Source of the DNA: Egerieenecus sp048201975
GTDB taxonomy: Bacteria > Bacillota > Clostridia > Christensenellales > Aristaeellaceae
Reading direction: 5' to 3'
NCBI GenBank assembly: GCA_048201975.1
Contig: DBFBGQ010000010.1
Span: 1-27,800 of the forward strand
DNA length: 27,800 nt
The position numbers and the translations under genes were made by a program. The notes under the pieces were generated by a model. That model did no database searches, was not told where the DNA came from, and saw only the letters and a program-made list of their open reading frames with translations. How positions within the stretch are numbered: the stretch's first letter is position 1; each line of letters opens with the position of its first letter. This document shows, in pieces, positions 1-6,269 of the stretch.

Positions 1-182
1 TCGCCCAGGTCCACGTCGTAGTGGAAGCCCTTCTCGGTGGCGGGGCCGTAGGCGAAGTGCGCCTGGGGATACAGGTGCTTGATGGCCTGGGCCAGGATAT
101 GGGCCGCGCTGTGGCGGATCACATGCAGCTCGTCCTCCGCCGGGCACTCGGCCACGGTTCCGTCGTTGTAGATGATTTTCAT
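1..182 (-). CDS. thrS: Threonyl-tRNA synthetase, N-terminal fragment (runs off window)
   Basis: Only the first 60 codons are present; the gene continues beyond base 1. ThrS charges tRNA-Thr with threonine in the cytoplasm. The protein starts MKIIYNDGTVAECPAEDELH and is followed by the start of the ThrS catalytic region, with RHSAAHILAQAIKHLYP and FAYGPATEKGFHYDVDLG. In most ThrS proteins about 60 residues of TGS domain and an editing domain come before or around this motif. Here only about 22 residues precede RHSAAH, so this looks like the short TGS-less form. The ATG at 182 has a strong Shine-Dalgarno (GGGAGGA) about 8 bases upstream. A T-box leader precedes it, which independently supports an aminoacyl-tRNA synthetase identity. 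The family call is secure; editing capacity cannot be judged from this fragment. Confidence 0.93.
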   Translation of the reverse strand, partial: MKIIYNDGTVAECPAEDELHVIRHSAAHILAQAIKHLYPQAHFAYGPATEKGFHYDVDLG

Positions 183-229
183 GGCGTTTTTCCTCCCTCT
201 GTTTCGGTTGTGATACTCCGCCGGGAACG

Positions 230-271
230 AAAAAGGCACCCGTCCCGGCCGTTTTTGCCGGGACGAATGCC
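230..271 (-). terminator. Intrinsic terminator of the T-box leader
   Basis: The minus strand has CGTCCCGGC and GCCGGGACG as a 9-bp stem (265-257 with 249-241). It is extended by TGCC/GGCA across a small internal loop and followed by TTTTT (234-230). It is mutually exclusive with the antiterminator formed by the T-box. Confidence 0.9.
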
Positions 272-467
272 TGAATTGCGCATCCGCGGTTCCACCCTGC
301 TTGTTTCCAAATGAAACCCACTTATTTCACGGGATATCGGCCGTGGACCGCCCAAAGTCCGGGGATGGTATCCGCGCAAAGCCGTTCCCCTTCCGCGCTT
401 GCAGCCCATGGCGCGGAATCTCTGCCGGGCGGGATTGCGGGCAGGTTCCCCTTCATTCCTCGGGAAT
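230..467 (-). promoter_or_regulatory. T-box riboswitch leader of thrS
   Basis: On the minus strand, 283-298 reads AGGGTGGAACCGCGGA, the canonical T-box that pairs with the tRNA acceptor end. Downstream, CGTCCC (260-265) can pair with the GGG of the T-box to form the antiterminator, or can join the terminator stem at 241-265. The leader of about 240 nt has room for Stem I. A plausible specifier is ACC (Thr) at 369-367, followed by A as is usual, in the context GATACCAT. The specifier is my inference. The T-box, antiterminator and terminator are read directly. Uncharged tRNA-Thr should promote read-through into thrS. Confidence 0.93.
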
Positions 468-473
468 GATTGC

Positions 474-502
474 AGTATAGGACGGTTCCGCGCGTTTGTC
501 AA
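474..502 (-). promoter_or_regulatory. Sigma-A-type promoter of thrS
   Basis: TTGACA (502-497), a 17-bp spacer, then TATACT (479-474). The predicted start is near 467, which gives the T-box leader. The -35 begins only 17 bp after the potD stop codon. Confidence 0.88.
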
Positions 503-519
503 GGGGGGAAAATCCCGGC

Positions 520-1557
520 TTACTTGGCGTTTTTCACTTCCTGCCACAGGGCGTTGTACACCGCCAGGAAGGCCTCGTCGATGTCGTTGAAGTACTCGCA
601 GTTGTCGATGTCCGCCTGGTCGGGGTTCATGACGGTGTTGCCGGTGTAGTCCTCGCCCATGAGCTCAATGGCGCCGGTGTTGGGGGAGGAGTACCAGATG
701 GCTTCGCAGTTCTTCTGGGCGATGTCGGGGCGGCAGAGGAAGTTAATGAACTTCTCGGCGTTCTCCTTGTTCTTGGCGTCCTTGGGGATGACCATGCAGT
801 CCACCCACACGTTGCTGCCCTCCTGGGGGATGGCATAGGCCAGGTCGGGGTTCAGGTCGATGGCGTACTGGGCGTCCCCGGACCACATCACGGCCAGGGC
901 GGCCTCGCCGGCCACCATCTTGTCCTTGGTTTCGTCCACCTGATAGGCCTTGACGATGCCGGCGGCCTTCTGCTCGATGAGCTTCGTTTTGGCGGCCTCC
1001 AGGGCGGTGATGTCCCGGGTGTTCATGGAGTAGCCCAGGTACTTCAGGGTGATGCCCAGGGAGTCGCGGATGGAGTCCAGCATGAAGACGTTGTTCACGT
1101 ACTTCTCATCCCACAGGATGCCCCAGGAGGTAACGGGCTCCTCCACCATGGTGGTGTTGTACAGGATGCCCACGGTGCCCCACATATAGGGGACGGAGTG
1201 GGCGTTGTTGGGGTCGTAGCTGGGGTTTTGCAGGTTTTCGAGGGTGTACTGGAAGTTGGGCACGTTGTCGTAGTTGATCTCGGCCAGCAGATCCTTTTCC
1301 AGCATGCGCTCGACGATGTATTCCGAGGGGAAGCACACGTCGAAGGCGCCGGGGTTGGCCTCCACCTGCACCATCATCTCCTCGTTGGTGGTGAAGTACA
1401 TGTCGTTGACCTGGATGCCGGTTTCCTCGGTGAACTGCTCAAAGACGCTCTCGTCGATGTAGTCGTACCAGTTGAACACGTTGACCACCTCGTCCGCGAA
1501 GGCGGCGGCGGGCAGTACCAGCAGGGCGACCAGCAGCAGGGAAAGCAGCTTTTTCAT
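520..1557 (-). CDS. potD: Spermidine/putrescine ABC transporter substrate-binding protein
   Basis: The 345-residue extracytoplasmic polyamine receptor delivers substrate to PotBC. Residues 1-21 form a signal peptide (MKKLLSLLLV, ending AAAFA) with no lipobox cysteine. The mature N-terminus has the PotD-type VFNWYDYIDESVFEQF stretch, then NNEEMMVQVEANPGAFDVCFPSEY and, near the C-terminus, WYSSPNTGA, all typical of PotD/PotF ligand-pocket regions. An upstream in-frame extension to 1653 exists, but the ATG at 1557 has AGGAGG at the right distance and starts the signal peptide. It is the last gene of the regulator-potABCD operon, 64 bp after potC. If the host is monoderm, a soluble non-lipidated receptor is unusual and would need retention by the permease or the wall. 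No convincing terminator follows the stop. Confidence 0.93.
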   Translation of the reverse strand: MKKLLSLLLVALLVLPAAAFADEVVNVFNWYDYIDESVFEQFTEETGIQVNDMYFTTNEEMMVQVEANPGAFDVCFPSEYIVERMLEKDLLAEINYDNVPNFQYTLENLQNPSYDPNNAHSVPYMWGTVGILYNTTMVEEPVTSWGILWDEKYVNNVFMLDSIRDSLGITLKYLGYSMNTRDITALEAAKTKLIEQKAAGIVKAYQVDETKDKMVAGEAALAVMWSGDAQYAIDLNPDLAYAIPQEGSNVWVDCMVIPKDAKNKENAEKFINFLCRPDIAQKNCEAIWYSSPNTGAIELMGEDYTGNTVMNPDQADIDNCEYFNDIDEAFLAVYNALWQEVKNAK

Positions 1558-1601
1558 GGGGCGTTTCCTCCTAAAAAAGATGTTTTGTATGGGGATGCTA
1601 C

Positions 1602-1616
1602 TGCAAGCAGCTTGCA
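1602..1616 (-). other. Small intercistronic hairpin between potC and potD
   Basis: TGCAAG and CTTGCA form a 6-bp stem with a 3-nt loop six bases after the potC stop, with no T-run. It could protect the upstream mRNA end or help set the potD:potC ratio. That role is inference. Confidence 0.35.
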
Positions 1617-1621
1617 TGCGG

Positions 1622-2389
1622 TTACTTCTTCTCGGCGGTGCGGCGGTTGACAATGAGCAGGAGCACCAGCAGCGAGACGAACATCAGCGCGCTCAGGGCG
1701 TTCAGGGAAGGCTTGATGCCCTTGCGGGCGGCGGAATAGATCAGCGTGGACAGGTTCTGCACCAGGGGGCTGGTGGTGAAGTAGCTGATGGTGAAGTCGT
1801 CCAGGGAAAGGGTAAAGGCCAGCATGGCCCCGGTGATGATGCCCTGCTTGCACTCGGGGATGAGCACATGGGTCAGGGCGTAGGTGGGGGTGGCGCCCAG
1901 GTCCAGGGCGGCCTCGTAGGTGTGCTTGTTCATCTGCTTGAGCTTGGGCATCACCGACAGGATGACGTAAGGGGTGTCGAAGGTGATGTGGGCCAGCAGC
2001 ATGGTGAAGTAGCCCCGCTCCACCTTGGTGAAGATGAACAGCAGCATCAGGGAGATGCCGGTGACGATGTCCGGCATGGTGTTGGGCAGGTTGGTGAGGG
2101 TCATCATCAGGGACTGGGGACGGCGCTTCATGCTGTAAATGCCGATGGCGGCCAGTGTGCCCAGCAGCGTGGAGAACACCATGGCGATCAGCGCCACGCT
2201 GACGGTCACCTGCAGCGCCCCCAGAATGGCCTGGTCGTGGAGCAGCTCCTCATACCAGCGCAGGGAGAAGCCCTCCCACTTGGCCCGGCTCTTGCCCCCG
2301 TTGAAGGACTGGATGATCAGCACCAGGATGGGCACGTAGAGAAACACCAGCACAATGCCCAGGTAGAACCGCTTGAAAAACCTGCTCAT
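1622..2389 (-). CDS. potC: Spermidine/putrescine ABC transporter permease PotC
   Basis: The 255-residue inner-membrane permease has about six hydrophobic segments, the first being IVLVFLYVPILVLIIQSF near residues 11-28. The conserved cytoplasmic EAA loop that docks to the ATPase reads EAALDLGATPTYALTHVLIP (about residues 155-180), followed by the usual hydrophobic G-I-I-T-G-A-M segment. Length and motif spacing match PotC/PotI. The start overlaps the end of potB by 4 bp (ATGA), which implies translational coupling. It pairs with PotB to form the channel. Confidence 0.95.
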   Translation of the reverse strand: MSRFFKRFYLGIVLVFLYVPILVLIIQSFNGGKSRAKWEGFSLRWYEELLHDQAILGALQVTVSVALIAMVFSTLLGTLAAIGIYSMKRRPQSLMMTLTNLPNTMPDIVTGISLMLLFIFTKVERGYFTMLLAHITFDTPYVILSVMPKLKQMNKHTYEAALDLGATPTYALTHVLIPECKQGIITGAMLAFTLSLDDFTISYFTTSPLVQNLSTLIYSAARKGIKPSLNALSALMFVSLLVLLLIVNRRTAEKK

Positions 2390-3375
2390 GCGATGCCGCC
2401 TCCTTCCCCTTTGGGGTCCGCCTTGCGCAGGATGGACAGGCTGATGAGAATCAGCACCATCATGATCAGGCTCAGGGCGCTGCCCACGTTCCAGTTGCCC
2501 TCGGTAAGGAATTTCGACTCAATCAGGTCGCCAAACATCACCGTGTTGCCCCCGCCCAGCACCCGGGGGATAAAGAACGTGGTCACCGAGGGCATGAACA
2601 CCATGGTAATGCCGCTGATAACCCCCGGCAGGCTCAGGGGCATGGTCACCTTGACCAGGGTGCGCCACTCGTTGCAGCCCAGGTCCTGGGCCGCCTCCCC
2701 CAGCTTGGGGTCCTGCTTGCTCAGCACCGTATAGATGGGAAACACCATGAAGGGCAGGAAGTTGTACACCATGCCCAGGAGCACCGCCCCGGAGTTGTAC
2801 ATCAGCTGCGCGCCCTCAAAGCCCATTAGGCGCAGCAGCTGGTTGATCAGCCCCTGATCCTCCAGCAGGCTCATCCAGGCGATGGTGCGCAAAAGGAAGT
2901 TCATCCACATGGGGATGATGAACAGCACCACCAGGGAGGGCCCCAGCTTCATCTTCCGGTCCGCCATGAACAGCGCCGCGGGGTAGCCCAGGGCCAGGCA
3001 GATCATCGTGCACAGGAAGGCCATCCACAGGGAATAGACCAGGGTGTCCACATTCACCGTGCCCCGCACCATGTACTGGGCCGCCTCCGGGCCCAGGGAG
3101 GCGTAGAGCTGGTTCTTGGTGTAGTTGCTATCCCAGAAGTTGCGGAAATTGTCCAGGGTAAAGGCGCCGTTCTGATCCGTCAGGGCATAGTAGCCGATGA
3201 GGATCACCGGCAGCACCGTGAACAGGATCATCCACAGGGAATAGGGGGCGGCAAACAGGGTGCGCTTCATGCCCCGGTTCCGCCGCACGGACAGGGCCAC
3301 CAGCCCGGCGAAGAGCGCCAGGCCCAGCCCCATCAGCCACCAGGCCCAGGCCGGGAGCTGCGTGTTGACGTTCAC
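2386..3375 (-). CDS. potB: Spermidine/putrescine ABC transporter permease PotB, with extra N-terminal segment
   Basis: The 329-residue permease partners PotC. The EAA loop reads EAAQDLGCNEWRTLVKVTMP, followed by SLPGVISGITMVF. PotB proteins are usually about 275-285 residues. This one carries about 35 extra N-terminal residues with an additional hydrophobic segment (AWWLMGLGLALFAGLVALSV) before the usual start-like MKRTLFAAPYSLWMILF. The start chosen is GTG at 3375, which overlaps the potA stop in a GTGA arrangement typical of coupled genes. An alternative start at Met36 (3270) would give a standard-length PotB, but I see no strong Shine-Dalgarno for it. Confidence 0.92.
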   Translation of the reverse strand: MNVNTQLPAWAWWLMGLGLALFAGLVALSVRRNRGMKRTLFAAPYSLWMILFTVLPVILIGYYALTDQNGAFTLDNFRNFWDSNYTKNQLYASLGPEAAQYMVRGTVNVDTLVYSLWMAFLCTMICLALGYPAALFMADRKMKLGPSLVVLFIIPMWMNFLLRTIAWMSLLEDQGLINQLLRLMGFEGAQLMYNSGAVLLGMVYNFLPFMVFPIYTVLSKQDPKLGEAAQDLGCNEWRTLVKVTMPLSLPGVISGITMVFMPSVTTFFIPRVLGGGNTVMFGDLIESKFLTEGNWNVGSALSLIMMVLILISLSILRKADPKGEGGGIA

Positions 3376-4430
3376 TGGGCATCCTCCTTCATGGGCTTCA
3401 TGATGTGGATGTTGAAGGGCACGATGTTCAGCCCCACCCGGGAGCCCTGGGGCTGCATGGTGGTGGAGTGCACCTTGAAGGTGGCCTCTCCGCAGTCGAT
3501 CATCATTTCGTAATGCACGCCCTTGAACAGCACGCTTTTCACCACGCCCACCAGCTGGCCCACGTCCTCGCCCACCAGCATGATGTCCTCGGGGCGGACC
3601 ACCACGTCCACCGGGGCGTTTTCCCCAAAGCCGAAGTCCACGCAGGGGAAGGCCTGCCCGGCGAAGGCCACCAATTCGTCCTTGATCATGGTGCCCCGGA
3701 GGATGTTGCTCTCCCCGATGAAGTCCGCCACAAAGGCGTTGGCCGGCTCGTCGTAGATGCGCTTGGGGTCGCCGATTTGCAGAATATGCCCGTCCCGCAT
3801 GACCACCACCGTGTCGCTCATGGTCAGGGCTTCCTCCTGGTCGTGGGTCACGTACAGGAAGGTGATGCCCAGGCGCTGCTGCATGTTTTTCAGCTCCAGC
3901 TGCATCTCCTTGCGCAGCTTCAGGTCCAGGGCGCCCAGGGGCTCGTCCAGCAGGAGCACCTCGGGCTCGTTGACCAGCGCCCGGGCAATGGCCACCCGCT
4001 GCTGCTGGCCGCCGGAGAGCGCGTCCACGTGGCGCTTGCCGTAGCCCCGCAGGTTTACCAATTCCAGCATGGTCTCCACCCGGCGGCTGATCTCCCCCTT
4101 GGGGACCTTTTTCAGCTTCAGCCCAAAGGCGATGTTGTCAAACACGTTCAGGTGGGGGAACAGGGCGTATTTCTGAAACACCGTGTTCACCCGCCGCTTG
4201 TAGGGGGGCAGATGGGCGATGTCCCTTCCCTCGAAGAGCACCTCCCCGGCGCTGGGCGTTTCAAAGCCGCCGATGATGCGCAAGGTGGTGGTTTTGCCGC
4301 ACCCCGAGGGGCCCAGCAGGGTCACGAATTCCTTCTTGCGGATATACAGGTTGATGTTTTCCAGCACGGTCACGCCGTCGAATTCCTTCGAGACGTTTTT
4401 CAAATCAATCAGGTGCTCGTTCTCCACCAT
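3372..4430 (-). CDS. potA: Spermidine/putrescine ABC transporter ATP-binding protein
   Basis: The 352-residue cytoplasmic ATPase energises PotBC. Visible motifs are Walker A (GPSGCGKTT, about residue 40), ABC signature LSGGQQQRVAIARAL (about 139), Walker B and D-loop LLLDEPLGALD (about 160), the H-loop in YVTHDQEEALTMSD, and a C-terminal TOBE-like region (about 275-345, including VVRPEDIMLV). The ATG at 4430 has GGGAGGT upstream. It is the first transport gene, 33 bp after the XRE-cupin regulator, and overlaps potB by 4 bp. CysA/FbpC-like ATPases share this architecture, but the PotBCD neighbours fix the role. Confidence 0.96.
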   Translation of the reverse strand: MVENEHLIDLKNVSKEFDGVTVLENINLYIRKKEFVTLLGPSGCGKTTTLRIIGGFETPSAGEVLFEGRDIAHLPPYKRRVNTVFQKYALFPHLNVFDNIAFGLKLKKVPKGEISRRVETMLELVNLRGYGKRHVDALSGGQQQRVAIARALVNEPEVLLLDEPLGALDLKLRKEMQLELKNMQQRLGITFLYVTHDQEEALTMSDTVVVMRDGHILQIGDPKRIYDEPANAFVADFIGESNILRGTMIKDELVAFAGQAFPCVDFGFGENAPVDVVVRPEDIMLVGEDVGQLVGVVKSVLFKGVHYEMMIDCGEATFKVHSTTMQPQGSRVGLNIVPFNIHIMKPMKEDAQ

Positions 4431-4463
4431 GGACCGTAACCTCCCTCAGTAAGCGGTGATGGC

Positions 4464-5006
4464 TCAAAAGCTGGGGGGCGTGGAGACCCACAGCACCCGC
4501 GCCTTGGTCTTGTTGGGGTTTTCCAGCCAGTGCTCCTGCTTGGGGTGCAGGCAGAAGCTGCCCCCCGTTTTCACCCGGGTTTTCCGCCCGCCCAGGCACA
4601 GGTTGATGCTGCCCGAGAGCACGTAGCCGAATTCCTCCCCTTCCCCAGGGGAGAGCTTCATGGTTTGCCCGCCGGGGCCCAGCTCCACCAGGATGGGCTC
4701 CATGTCGTTCTTCTGGGCGTCAGGGACCAGCCAGGTCAGGGAGCCCCGCAGCTCCTCCGGGTCCTCCTTGACAAACATATCCTGGGGGGCAAACACGGTC
4801 TTCTCCGCCGCCTTTTCATTGAAAAACGCCGGCAGGGAGCTGCCCAGGCACTCCAGCAGGTCCGTCAGCGTGGCGATGGAGGGGGAGGCCAGGTTCCGCT
4901 CCACCTGGGAGATGAAGCCCTTGCTCAGCTCGCACCGGTCCGCCAGCTCCTCCTGGGTCAGCCCCCGCTGCAGCCGCATTTGACGCAGCTTTTCACCGAT
5001 ATCCAA
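4464..5006 (-). CDS. XRE-family transcriptional regulator with C-terminal cupin domain
   Basis: This 180-residue regulator has an N-terminal helix-turn-helix (residues 3-60; GLTQEELADRCELSKGFISQ, then a recognition-helix tail with ERNLASPSIATL). A short linker leads to a cupin-2 barrel (about 105-178; LGPGGQTMKLSPGEGEEFGY and a second block with GGSFCLHPKQEHWLEN). HTH-cupin proteins of this type (PuuR-like) often sense small amines or amino acids and sit beside polyamine genes. The start is TTG at 5006 with GGAGG ten bases upstream; no better ATG precedes the HTH. It is the first gene of the pot operon. Two 19-bp palindromes and a half-site at its own promoter suggest autoregulation of the whole operon. 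Polyamine sensing is inferred from context. Confidence 0.9.
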   Translation of the reverse strand: MDIGEKLRQMRLQRGLTQEELADRCELSKGFISQVERNLASPSIATLTDLLECLGSSLPAFFNEKAAEKTVFAPQDMFVKEDPEELRGSLTWLVPDAQKNDMEPILVELGPGGQTMKLSPGEGEEFGYVLSGSINLCLGGRKTRVKTGGSFCLHPKQEHWLENPNKTKARVLWVSTPPSF

Positions 5007-5040
5007 GCCCTGACCGCCTCCTTACTTCGGGCCCCGAGGC

Positions 5041-5059
5041 GGTTTACTTTCACTAAACC
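5041..5059. promoter_or_regulatory. Operator O2 of the pot operon (imperfect 19-bp palindrome)
   Basis: GGTTTACTTTCACTAAACC: outer arms GGTTTA and TAAACC with a 7-bp centre. It shares both arms and the exact 19-bp length with O1 at 5076-5094. It lies between the promoter and the regulator start, centred 35 bp from O1. Confidence 0.75.
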
Positions 5060-5075
5060 GCCGGTCGCACATGCT

Positions 5076-5094
5076 GGTTTAGAATTTCTAAACC
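5076..5094. promoter_or_regulatory. Operator O1 of the pot operon (near-perfect 19-bp palindrome)
   Basis: GGTTTAGAATTTCTAAACC: 9-bp perfect arms around one central base. It is immediately downstream of the predicted -10, over or just after the transcription start, as expected for a repressor site. The likely ligand is the adjacent XRE-cupin protein (inference). A third TAAACC half-site at 5111-5116 overlaps the -10. Confidence 0.8.
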
Positions 5095-5108
5095 GCAAAA
5101 CAGCACAT

Positions 5109-5137
5109 ATTAAACCACAGCCCCCGGCCGCTGTCAA
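5109..5137 (-). promoter_or_regulatory. Promoter of the XRE-cupin/potABCD operon
   Basis: TTGACA (5137-5132), 17-bp spacer, TTTAAT (5114-5109); TAATAT two bases further is an alternative -10. The operators sit directly downstream. Confidence 0.8.
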
Positions 5138-5171
5138 TAGCCCTGGCGAAAAAAGTTGAAAAAAAGCATGC

Positions 5172-5193
5172 AAAAACCCCGCCAGAGGCGGGG
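5172..5193 (-). terminator. Intrinsic terminator of the AraC-family gene
   Basis: CCCCGCC-TCT-GGCGGGG stem-loop (5193-5177) followed by TTTTT (5176-5172), 12 bp past the stop codon. Confidence 0.92.
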
Positions 5194-5204
5194 CGCAGTC
5201 ACTG

Positions 5205-6080
5205 TCAACTGGCGGACGGGGGCCGGAAAATCTGCTCCATGGGTGTGCTATGAGAGGGCGCGGGCCGTTGCGCCCGGTATTGGGTAGGGGTGCAGTGCAT
5301 CATCTCCATAAACGTGTGATGGAAGTGCTGCCGGCTGTTGAAGCCCGAGAGGAAGGCGATGTCGGTAATGCTTCGGTCGGTGGTGATCAAATAGGCGGAG
5401 GCCTGGGTGACGCGCAGGCGGTTCAAGTAAAACGAAGGCGTGCAGCCCAGATGTTTCTTGAACAATGCGGTGAGGTAGGTGCGGTGAATGCCCAGCGCCG
5501 CCGCGATGCTTTGGGGGGAGATTTCCTGGGCGTAGTGGGCCAGGATGTAGCTGCACGCCTGCGCCACGTAGCTTACGCCGTAGCCGTGACCATGCTGGGC
5601 AATGCTGCGAAACACCTTGAGCAGCAGCACGAAGCTCAGCGCGTCCACCACCGAGGAGCTGGAACCCCGGCCGCGCTTCCGCTCCGTTTGCAGCTCCCGC
5701 AGGGTCAGCCGCAGGCTTTCGCTTTCCACATCCACCCGCTGGTAGCATTCCCCGGCCTTGAGCGCATGGGGGGACAGGCCGGATTCCTCAAAAAGCTGTT
5801 CCTCCGCCAGGCCATGGGACCCCGCCTGGAAGCTCAGCGCCAGCAGCTGGCCCCCCGGCGGCGCAAGCGACGCCCGGCATGGCCGGTTGCCCACATACAG
5901 CGCAAACGTGCCCGTGGAGAGCTTGCATTCCCGGCCGTCAAAGTTCAGCTCCGCCGCGCCGTCATACTGGTACATCACCACATAGCGCGTCCCCGGAAAA
6001 AAGGAGATCTCGCCGGAGGCATCCACGCGCCTGCATTCCGCCAGAGCTATTCTATTCACACCGGCAGCTTTCGGATTCAT
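5205..6080 (-). CDS. AraC-family transcriptional regulator
   Basis: A 291-residue protein with an N-terminal cupin-like sensor half (about 20-150; FFPGTRYVVMYQYDGAAELN, then FALYVGNRPC). The C-terminal AraC DNA-binding half (about 170-275) has two helix-turn-helices. The first is around ISPQSIAAALGIHRTYLTAL; the second is in SITDIAFLSGFNSRQHFHHT, followed by the family's C-terminal TPTQYR. Such proteins usually respond to sugars and control carbohydrate genes. The ATG at 6080 has an AAAGGAT Shine-Dalgarno. It is monocistronic: consensus promoter upstream, strong terminator downstream. A LacI-type operator lies just below its -10, so the divergent LacI-family neighbour probably represses it. 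No obvious metabolic target is adjacent. Confidence 0.92.
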   Translation of the reverse strand: MNPKAAGVNRIALAECRRVDASGEISFFPGTRYVVMYQYDGAAELNFDGRECKLSTGTFALYVGNRPCRASLAPPGGQLLALSFQAGSHGLAEEQLFEESGLSPHALKAGECYQRVDVESESLRLTLRELQTERKRGRGSSSSVVDALSFVLLLKVFRSIAQHGHGYGVSYVAQACSYILAHYAQEISPQSIAAALGIHRTYLTALFKKHLGCTPSFYLNRLRVTQASAYLITTDRSITDIAFLSGFNSRQHFHHTFMEMMHCTPTQYRAQRPAPSHSTPMEQIFRPPSAS

Positions 6081-6103
6081 TGCGCCTATCCTTTCTTTGG
6101 AGT

Positions 6104-6115
6104 TATAACGTTATA
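6104..6115. promoter_or_regulatory. LacI-type operator A (perfect 12-bp palindrome)
   Basis: TATAACGTTATA, a perfect palindrome with the central CG typical of LacI/GalR operators. It starts 13 bp downstream of the AraC gene's -10, close to +6 to +17, a blocking position. Its sister site is at 6236-6247. Confidence 0.8.
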
Positions 6116-6127
6116 GCTTGTAATTTC

Positions 6128-6156
6128 ATTATAGTCAAGGACGCACGCCTTGTCAA
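6128..6156 (-). promoter_or_regulatory. Consensus promoter of the AraC-family gene
   Basis: TTGACA (6156-6151), 17-bp spacer, TATAAT (6133-6128). This is a full match to the housekeeping consensus, consistent with a promoter that needs repression. Confidence 0.92.
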
Positions 6157-6197
6157 GGCGATTTTGGGAAAAAAACAGCAAGTTTTTTGCAGGCATA

Positions 6198-6226
6198 TTG
6201 CAATTTCCTTCATTTCCCTTTACAAT
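6198..6226 (+). promoter_or_regulatory. Promoter of the LacI-family gene
   Basis: TTGCAA (6198-6203), 17-bp spacer, TACAAT (6221-6226). The predicted start is around 6233, directly beside operator B. Confidence 0.75.
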
Positions 6227-6235
6227 AGAAGTAAT

Positions 6236-6247
6236 TAAAACGATATA
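6236..6247. promoter_or_regulatory. LacI-type operator B (10 of 12 match to operator A)
   Basis: TAAAACGATATA matches TATAACGTTATA at 10 of 12 positions and keeps the central CG. It sits at the predicted start of the LacI-family transcript, which suggests autorepression. Confidence 0.65.
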
Positions 6248-6269
6248 GCATACATACGGAGGAACAACG

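Noticed and set aside
3405..4439. Long plus-strand open frame opposite potA
   Set aside because: Antisense shadow of a clear PotA ATPase; His/Val/Gln-rich low-complexity translation.
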